From the NCBI GenBank assembly GCA_002633005.1, contig NMRA01000237.1:62769-126768 (forward strand): DNA of 64,000 bases, in the 5' to 3' direction. How positions within the stretch are numbered: the stretch's first letter is position 1; every line of letters starts with the position of its first letter. Both the position numbers and the translations under genes were made by a program. The DNA comes from Phoronis australis. Taxonomy: Eukaryota; Phoronida; Phoronidae. Below are positions 52,401-61,400 of the stretch, in pieces. The notes beneath the pieces were generated by a model. It saw only the letters and a program-made list of their open reading frames with translations, was not told where the DNA came from and did not search any database.

Positions 52401-55400
52401 ACGGCTGGAGCAGAATGTCAGTCTGTGTCAGTTTAAACACGAGCTGAGGCAGGTATGTGCAGTGTCATTGAGTTGGGGCAAATTTGTTGCCACGTGTGAC
52501 ATTTCCTAAATGTCCATTTATGTGTCAGTTTAAACACGAGCTGAAGCAGTTAGTGCAGTGTCATTGAGTTGGGACAAATTTGTTGTCACGCGAGACATTT
52601 CGTAATTGTCCACTTGTTTCACTTATGGCATGACTTGGAGCAAGTTCGTCCAGTGTCAATGACGGACAGTTGTTGTCATGCAATACTTCTGAAACCAACA
52701 TCTCATTTTTAGTTGTTTTAAACATGAACTGAGGTGAGATGTGCACTGTCAGTGATTAAGACAATTTTTGTCACGTGTTCTGTTTTATAGTAATGTCCAG
52801 TATTTTATATGTTAACAGTTGTTGAAACAAATAGACGTTCAGACTCGGTTTATACGTGGTCGCAAGGTAAATGGGACGCTTACGTGTGATAACTTTATGT
52901 ACTTAAACATGAACGTAACTATAAATATGACTTAACCATTAACGTAGTTATCGTCAACCTATATACAGGGAGGATGTAAAGTCTAAGAATTTCAGTTACT
53001 TGAATATTAAATAAATAAATGCTTATTGATTCGTCTGCGAATACCTTAGTATGTACACTTTTTACTCAAATAAATGTCATGGTTATAATTATAATGCTTG
53101 TGGACGTTTCTTTAAACATTCTGTGACGAGTGAATAACTGAACAATATAACAACGCTAATCTCTAATTTGTAAAAGTCATACGATGGCTATGTTAATTTA
53201 GTTAATTCACTTGAAGTATATAACTTATTCTGTGACATATGCCTTAACTAGCATAGCTTAAACATTACCTAGAGACCATAGGTAGTGTCATTAGTAATTA
53301 TATGAGATTTAATTTGCAATGGATTACTAAATGAGTTTTTTTCCTAAATCTTGGAATGATCATAGTAACTGACCACCTGAAAATGGATTCAGGAATATTT
53401 GCCACTGTCGTACATGGAAAAGAAAAAAAACTCAAAATTTCTTGAATTTGGATAACACATCTATTCTGCTGTTCAGTTTAAATGCAAGTGCAGGGCACTC
53501 GAAATTCTTCCGGTATGACAAATGAAGCAAGGGACCTTCCTGTAGAAATGCCGGCGTTCAGGTAAATCACGCAGGTCCCTTGTCCCACAGATGCCCCCAT
53601 GTTGATGAGCTAATTTCTGTGCTCAATCTGTTTAGATATCAAAAACTGTGCCTTCTTAAACTGCCCCTGGAAAATGGACTTGTCCATTTTTATGGGTTAC
53701 ACATTTGTTGGTTACCAATGAAGGCAAAAAGGAACTCCACACTTTCTAGTTGATCATGTCTTCTCGTCAATGCCACCTGGTGTTCATTTCAAATCTCCTA
53801 CTGAGTGTGAACCATCTTTTTGGATGCTGACTATTTGTTATTTTTGTAGATGAACTACCAGATGGATGAGTTGAATCGTCAGCTGGAGGCCAAGAAGGGT
53901 AACTATGGCAACTCGCTATCAGCGGCCATGTTGACAGACCAGGCGTACAAGCAGTTTGAACTAACCATACAGGTTAGTTGGGTTTCGGTACACTTATAAA
54001 ATCCAGTTTAACTGTCTTGTTAGAAACTTGATCGGTTTCACGATACCTTGCACTTCGTGAATAGATTTTTACAAGAAGTGTAAGTGCCACCAAATCTAGA
54101 AATCACAAACATCTAAATTTCATTTGTGTGGAACAGAGCAAGTACCACATTAGAGATGACCTCATGGTATCAAAATGTGGCTGAAACAACTGTTTGAAGA
54201 CTTTGAAGGATGGTAGACAATGACGTGAGAGTCACGATGCAAGTTTTGGTGCCTGATAAGGATCTGGAGAAACGCAGCTTCACAATGGACTAGACTGATA
54301 TCTGGATTTGAAAAGTATTGTCAATACTATTGCTGGAGTTGGCACTGACCATAACTTTGCCACATTTGGTTCTGAATCGCGTTAGAAAGGTTGGTTAAAC
54401 TAATTTTTCAGCTACATTCACACAGCTATTAGCCAAACTGTCGCCCTCTCGTCTACAGGTCCTTGACACTAAACTTCAGAGATTCCTCAGTACGGCAGAT
54501 ATCTTGATCAAGAACAAACATTTTGACACTGTCAATATTCGGCTGGAGATGGACGCTCTGCAGAGAAAATGGACGACCTTCCACACCAGTGTCCAGGACT
54601 ACCGCGACAAGTTGGGTCTCTCCGTGGAGTTCTTCGAAGTTGTCGAAGAGGTGAGTCTGCTATGAACTTGGCTTCTTAATGTGTACTGAGGGAAAGAAAA
54701 AGGCAAGGCCTTTGATGTTTCATTGCCTACATTCATGGTATGCCTACTTGGCGTATTTATTTCAACTTTGCAAAGTCTGGTTAAAGCCTACGTTGAATGG
54801 AGTTTTGTTATTTTAGATGTGTTGGGCAAACCAGACAGTCCTAGCAAAGCCTTAGCAAACTATCACTTAAATGTAGGCCCCTCAAATGATAGGAGCAGTT
54901 GCCTCTTCATGCCGTGTTGCGCCTCCTCGAGAATCCAGCACAAATAACAAAAGGCTGAAAGCAATTCTACTGAATAGGGGTCTGAATAGAACACAACTGA
55001 ATGTTGTTTGCAGTTGTTTTAATTAAGAGTAACTGATTCTGGCCAATATGCCTAATAGCTCATTACAGTTAACAATTTATTGATTCTTGAACTCAGAGCG
55101 ATGCTCTTAAAGTGGAACTTGCAGGCTATTTCCTTATCTCTGTGATTGATTGGCCTAACTTATTAGAAGCGCGGTATATAGCGATGATGTCAATATGAAA
55201 TAGGTTGAAAATTGCCAAATAATTGTAAGAGTTTTGCCGCTAAAATGATCCAGTGCAAATCACTGAACTGTGTCCTGTAAGTATCATGACCTGGTGCTGA
55301 GGAATAACACTGCATGGTGCAGGGTATGTGAGCCTGCGAGGTACGTCATTATTGCAGTATTTTTTGTTTTTACATTTACAAGTTGTCAATTGATACAACT

Positions 55401-58400
55401 GCACTTTGTTTAGCGTAGATTATGTTTAAATAGCATTGTTGTTTAGTTCCTGCTATACATCAGCATTGTTAGGAGCGTGCAAATACATCTTTGACATAAT
55501 GTAGGAATGAAATTTAGAGGTGTTAACAGTTCAAGATGGGCTTTAAAGTTCTAGTGTAGCCCCTTTAATCAGACATAGCTGACATACCTCTTAGTGCTCG
55601 ATAATGACTGTTTGGATTATGTGTTGGTGTTGTGTTTACACCATGGTAACTAAACACAATGCATGAAAAATGATTTTGCTACGGACACAGTTTTTTTCTC
55701 ATAACTTGGTTTATTTCCTTTCTGATGCACCTCGGTTCTTTTCCTTGAAACACATTTACTGTGAACAGCTTTCTTTTCTAACCAACAGTTTTTGGTGAAA
55801 AATGCTGGTTAGCAAGACGTACAGTGCTCTTTGGAAGGAAGAGAGATTATCCTAAATACAACCTCGCCGTGGTCATTGAAACTCCCCCTGTTGATTATGG
55901 TGTTCTAATGTTCTTTCTCTGTCCACTAGACGGAGCACTGGGTGAAGGAAGCCAATCAGATGTTAGTCACATTCAATCGTCAAGGTGCTGAGTGTCACAG
56001 TCCTGAGCAAGTGTCCCACCTTATGTCGGCTATGTCTAACTTTGTGGACCAGGGCCGTCTACCCCAACAGGAGAGGTTAGAGAAGGTGACCAGGTTGGCG
56101 GAAAGGTTGTACGGTAAGGCTTCCTGCAATTGGTACACGTATTAATTCTCCACTTACTTTGCATAAAAATAATGCGCAAATTGTCATCTTCCCATTTTTC
56201 AAAGGTTAATCACTTTGCAGTGAGAAAAGTAAACTGTAATTACCAAATGATATGTGATGACGTCTAGGCAGTAGATGTGCTAGTTATAGACAAAAAGTTT
56301 GTAAAACTTTATTGTTATCGAGAAATTTGACAAATTAGAATTTCACTTGTCAGCCATGTTGTTCGTTAAATAAGTAAAGAATTGCCATATATTGAACCTT
56401 GGTTCATTTGCGGATGTATTGCAATGTATTTGCCAATTTAGTAGAGATTTTTGCCACCTTTTCCAAGGTAGCCAGTGCCCATTTGTACTGAGGTTTTCCA
56501 AAAAAAGAAAGAGATCAGTCACTCTTGTGTAATTTGTTTGGTACATTCTTCCTGCTATGTACGCACTTGGAGACATCCTGGTTTAAACATTAAATAGTTT
56601 TGTTTCTAGTGAATTTCCTAAAGGGACACTATTGTATTTTATGGCCAAAAAACTCATTTCGGGATTATTTATTGTTGAATGGGATAGACTCCTTGAAGTC
56701 ATTAGCTTTGATCAGAGCTATACAAGACAACAAAATCTGTTGTGTTTTTGTGATTTTATAAGAGATCATTAATAATCACTGTTGTCTGCCAGACATTCAC
56801 TGCAATCAAGGCTGGTGGCTCCACCTGTGAAATATGGTTCAAATACTCTAGCATTTAACAAGTGGGATTTAGCTCCGCCAGCAGAGTGTTTGGCTGCGAC
56901 TGCGGGGGCTCCAGGTTGGATTCTGTGCTGAGACTAATCTCGGGAAATCAGTTTGCTGGCTGGTAGTGTCCCTTTTGTAATGTTCCATGCGATTCTTTTA
57001 CATCATGTGATTTGCTCTGTGTCACCTGCAGGTCCCCAGGGTCGCCAACGTATAGAGCCCCTGTTGGCCAAGAACAGAGACGTGATAGAGTTATTTGACA
57101 GAGCTAACAAGGACATGACCATACTGAAGGCAAATCTGCAAGGACCTCCGGTATAGCTATTTTATGTGTTCCTGTTGTAAACAGTCTACCACATGAGTGA
57201 TCAAAAAAGAAAATGGCAAAATTTCTTCCTTGATCAAGTCTTTTTAGTAAAATTTAAGTAGAAGGTATGGTACAGTCATAGCAAAACAACAGTGTCAGTA
57301 GGTTGTCTTTTATTTTATATAAGTGTTAAATATGAGATCTCGAAATGCTGTTACCTTTATGGAAAACAGCACATAAAGCATGATAACTGAACGTTTCACG
57401 TGAATTGGATCAGTCATTTCTGAGATATGTTCCGAAGTTGGCCAAATTTGGACATATGTCTATGATCCTGCTAAACCTCAAAAAATTTGATCTTTTTTGT
57501 CAGGGAAGATTTTCTGATTTGCTTTGTTTCATTTGCTCTGCTTCTATTTTCTCTGTAGGAGGTTGTCGACGGCGTGGATGTTGTGATGCGTGAGGCACCG
57601 TCCTTTGCCACCAATCAGGTGCTGGAACACATGCACGTGACCCATCATATGAGGGTCACGGAGACGACGACGACGCGAACTTCCACCGAACCTTTTGCAG
57701 TATCCATTGTCCCCATTGTTGAAATTCAGCCTCCTAGATTTACCAAGCACCTTAAGAACACCGACATTTTCGAAGGCGAGAGGTTAGCAGGAAAACAATC
57801 AATTTATTCGAAAAGTTGCTTTATTGAAGTTATGATATTGTACAATCAGTTGCAATTGGAAAGAAGGTATGAATTGAGACATACAACTTTAATTAAAAGT
57901 TTTTCATTGTGAAGCAAAAAAAGTATTTATTATCAATTTGTTCTTATTGTGTGTTTGTACATGATGTTTCTAGAGATTTTAAATCTGTACTATCGACTAA
58001 ATTGAACCAGTTATTATCAAAAATTAAAAAGGGAGGTCTCAGAAACATTTGCTTAATATTCACTTCTTGAAACTGAGCCTACTATCTATCATAAAGTCAA
58101 TTGTTACTCTGTATGCAAAGTGTGTGAATGTCTGATGGTGCTTCCTTTAAGAATCAACATTGCAAACTCTCTGTTTATGTCAATTTCTTATTTCTGAATT
58201 GTATGCTTTTCCTTCTGTGCTAGCTGGAACCTGAGTATCTTGTAACTGAGCGCCATGCTTTGCTGTAACTGAAAATAAAGAATAAATCTTTTGAGACATG
58301 CATAAGATATGTAGCATCGCTTAATTTTTAGTTTGTACAAACAAATTTATTCACCTCAAAAATACTAGAGAAAATCCGCTGACATTCTGAATTTTTTTAA

Positions 58401-61400
58401 CTTGCAGGTTTGTTTTCGAGTGTCGCGTCGACAGTCCTCATAGCCAACCCAAGATAGAATGGTTCAAAGATGGCCTGGCCGTGCAGAGTCCAGATTACGA
58501 GCAGAAATTCTTTAACGGATTTGCCACACTCACCATTGACGAGACGTTTTCTGAGGACACCGCTCGCTACACGTGTCGCGCGACCAATGAAGCGGGAACT
58601 GATGAAACCTCGGCAGAACTTAGAGTCATTGGTGAGTGGTAATTTTCCCCCTTCATTATTGCTTTGTACTGTGTGTGGTGTTCATGTTGACTAAGGAGAT
58701 GTGGTCCTTTTGTTTCGCACAAAAACACGTTTAGCACTGTGTTATACACAGCACTTAACAAAATCACATTTGTGTGCTCGAATCCTTGCCATTCTGTGTA
58801 ATTTTATTTTGGAAATTTTGATGTATAAAATATAGTTTCATGAATTTTCCTGTCAATTGAGAATCTAAAGCCACTAGCACCAGCTGGTACCGTAACTCTG
58901 TTTAGTATTGGGACACATTACCAGTTCTCATTCAGCTGATGGCCATAATGGTTGTACTGATTAAAAAGACCTGGTGCAAGCTTCAGTCTTCTGCAGTAAC
59001 AACTCATCAGTTTTTCCTGAGCTCAGAAATAATGACTTTGTTTTTCAACAAAACACGAGTTTGACAGGAGAATCGGGGCTTAATGATTTGATGTCTTTGA
59101 GTGTTTGACTGACTTTCTTCATTCTGTCTTTTCTCAACTCTGATCCTTGGCTTCTTAACGCTAACCTCACCAGCATTTCAACGTCACTTTCTTGCAGAAA
59201 CACGCCACAAAATAATCCCGCCCGATTTCACAAAGAACCTCCGCACCATGGAGCTGAATGAAGGCGTGCCCGTCGCACTCGAGTGTCACGTGACCGGCAC
59301 GCCAACGCCCTCTATTTCTTGGTACAAGGACAACTCCAACATAGACAACTCGCCCGACTACATTATCACAAAAATCAACGGCACGTGCTGCTTGAAAATT
59401 CGCAAGCTTCTCAAAGAGTACGAGGCGCGTTACACATGTCGAGCCTCTAATGCCGGTGGCGAGGCTGCGTCAAGTTGTCGACTCTCTGTCATCTGTAAGC
59501 ACTGCTTTTGTCTATGCATGCTTTCTGCACCTCAGAATATTTCTAGCTACACCCGCTTAGCTGTAAATGGAATTTTACATTCTTGATTTTATCGAAGGAT
59601 GTCGGTAAAGTGTCGACCCAATGACGTATGTTCCAGAAATTAACGGATTATTGTAATTTGGCTTGGCAGTTTCAGGAAACAATCATCTATGAAAATAATA
59701 CTTCCAGTTGCTTAATAAATTATTTCTGAATTTTAATTTGCATATCATGAAGAAATCTATAAATCTTGTCTGTGCCCAAGACTCATTTACAAACTCAAAC
59801 TAGACTGAAACTTACGACTTGACCAGTCACACTGTCATTTACTTGTAAGTTTACTCGAAGCATGCCATGCCCATGGTCAGGTTTCACGTTGAGTATTCTG
59901 CACAGATGTTAAACTGTAGAACCCAAGCCCTGGTGTTTTGTTGGCAGTTCGGCTCCAGAGCATAGATGCATTGTCTGCTCTTTCAATTGGGTGACGAGTA
60001 GTCGTACCACTTTGTTCACAAGAGGTCACTAAGCGTAATTCTGATCTGAAGCCGTGTTGAGGGCATACGTGAAATACCACTTGTGAGAATGCTGACTATT
60101 GCTGTGGTCTTCTCTGAAGTGGTTTTGTCTTTGAATGTTACGTGGTGCCTGATCTGATCTTGCATTCAACGTAAAACGTGCCAAGGAGGTTGTATTACAA
60201 GATATCAAACCAGGTTATTTTTCAACAGGATTGTATGCAATATGTTTATTGCCATACACTATTTGTTGTTAAAAATCTAAAAATCTCCTAATTTAGTGTA
60301 TTCTATTCAGTTCTGAGCATTCATAATTGCTGTGAAAAGTGAAAGGAATTCGATTTTTAATTAAGGAAGCTGATTGTTCTTAGTTCTTTTTATTCACCAA
60401 ATATCCTCATATGTTTCAGAAGTCCAGACTTTTAGGAATGATGACTAATTTCTGTATCTGAATTTCAAGGCAATTTTACCAAATGAATGTAATGATATTA
60501 TTCTCACTGTTCTGTATGTTTTATTGTTAAAAACTCTTAAATCTGCTTGTACATTTCACTGACATGGTTTGATTAAAACGGTAGCTTATATACTCTGAAA
60601 CTGCCGCAATTGACTGATACATAATACCATTTGGTAATTGGGCATCATTGGACAACTACAAAGTCTCAGTCAATATTGTGTTATATATATACCCTGCATT
60701 CAGTCATTCACTTTCTCTATTGACAAAAAGATTTTGTACATAGCTTGTTTAAGATCACCTAGGTGTGTTTGCATTGAGGATTAGACTGACTTCATATATC
60801 TGTGTCATATTTACCTTGGGCTTGGGAAGTAGAGCAAGGTGTTTCATTGAGGCATGTTACCTGTTCTGTGGTGGCTGACATATTTATCCCCGTTCTGCCT
60901 CAATTGCTTAAGTTAAGTTTTATCATGAGAACATTGGATAAGTTTGTGGGTTACCTTGGTAGCTGGTAATTGGCAGTGCACAATCAAATCGCTGATATGG
61001 GATATTAGTAACAGCATTGCCTATGCAGCCATTGTCGCCACACTCCTGTTGGTGACAAGGTGAAAATGGGTGTCGCCACCTCCTGTTGTTCATGTTGTTC
61101 ATGTGCGGTCGTTCTGCGTTTCTAGCCGGCAAGAAACCCGTCTTCACCGAGCCCCTGAAGGACGTGACAGTCCGCGAGGGGAAGCCCGTCGAGCTGAAAT
61201 GTGCCTACTCTGGATCGCCAGCCCCCACTATAGCATGGCTACGTGGGACTCAACCCATTGTGCAGTCCAGCGTATTCAAGGTTTGTGTCCTGCTAGTAAT
61301 TGTTGGTGTTTGGCAAGGACTGGATTTATTTATTAACAAGCTTTTTGCTCGTTTGTGGTTAGCTTTGGAGGCTTATTGATGTTGGGGCATATTGATGTTA

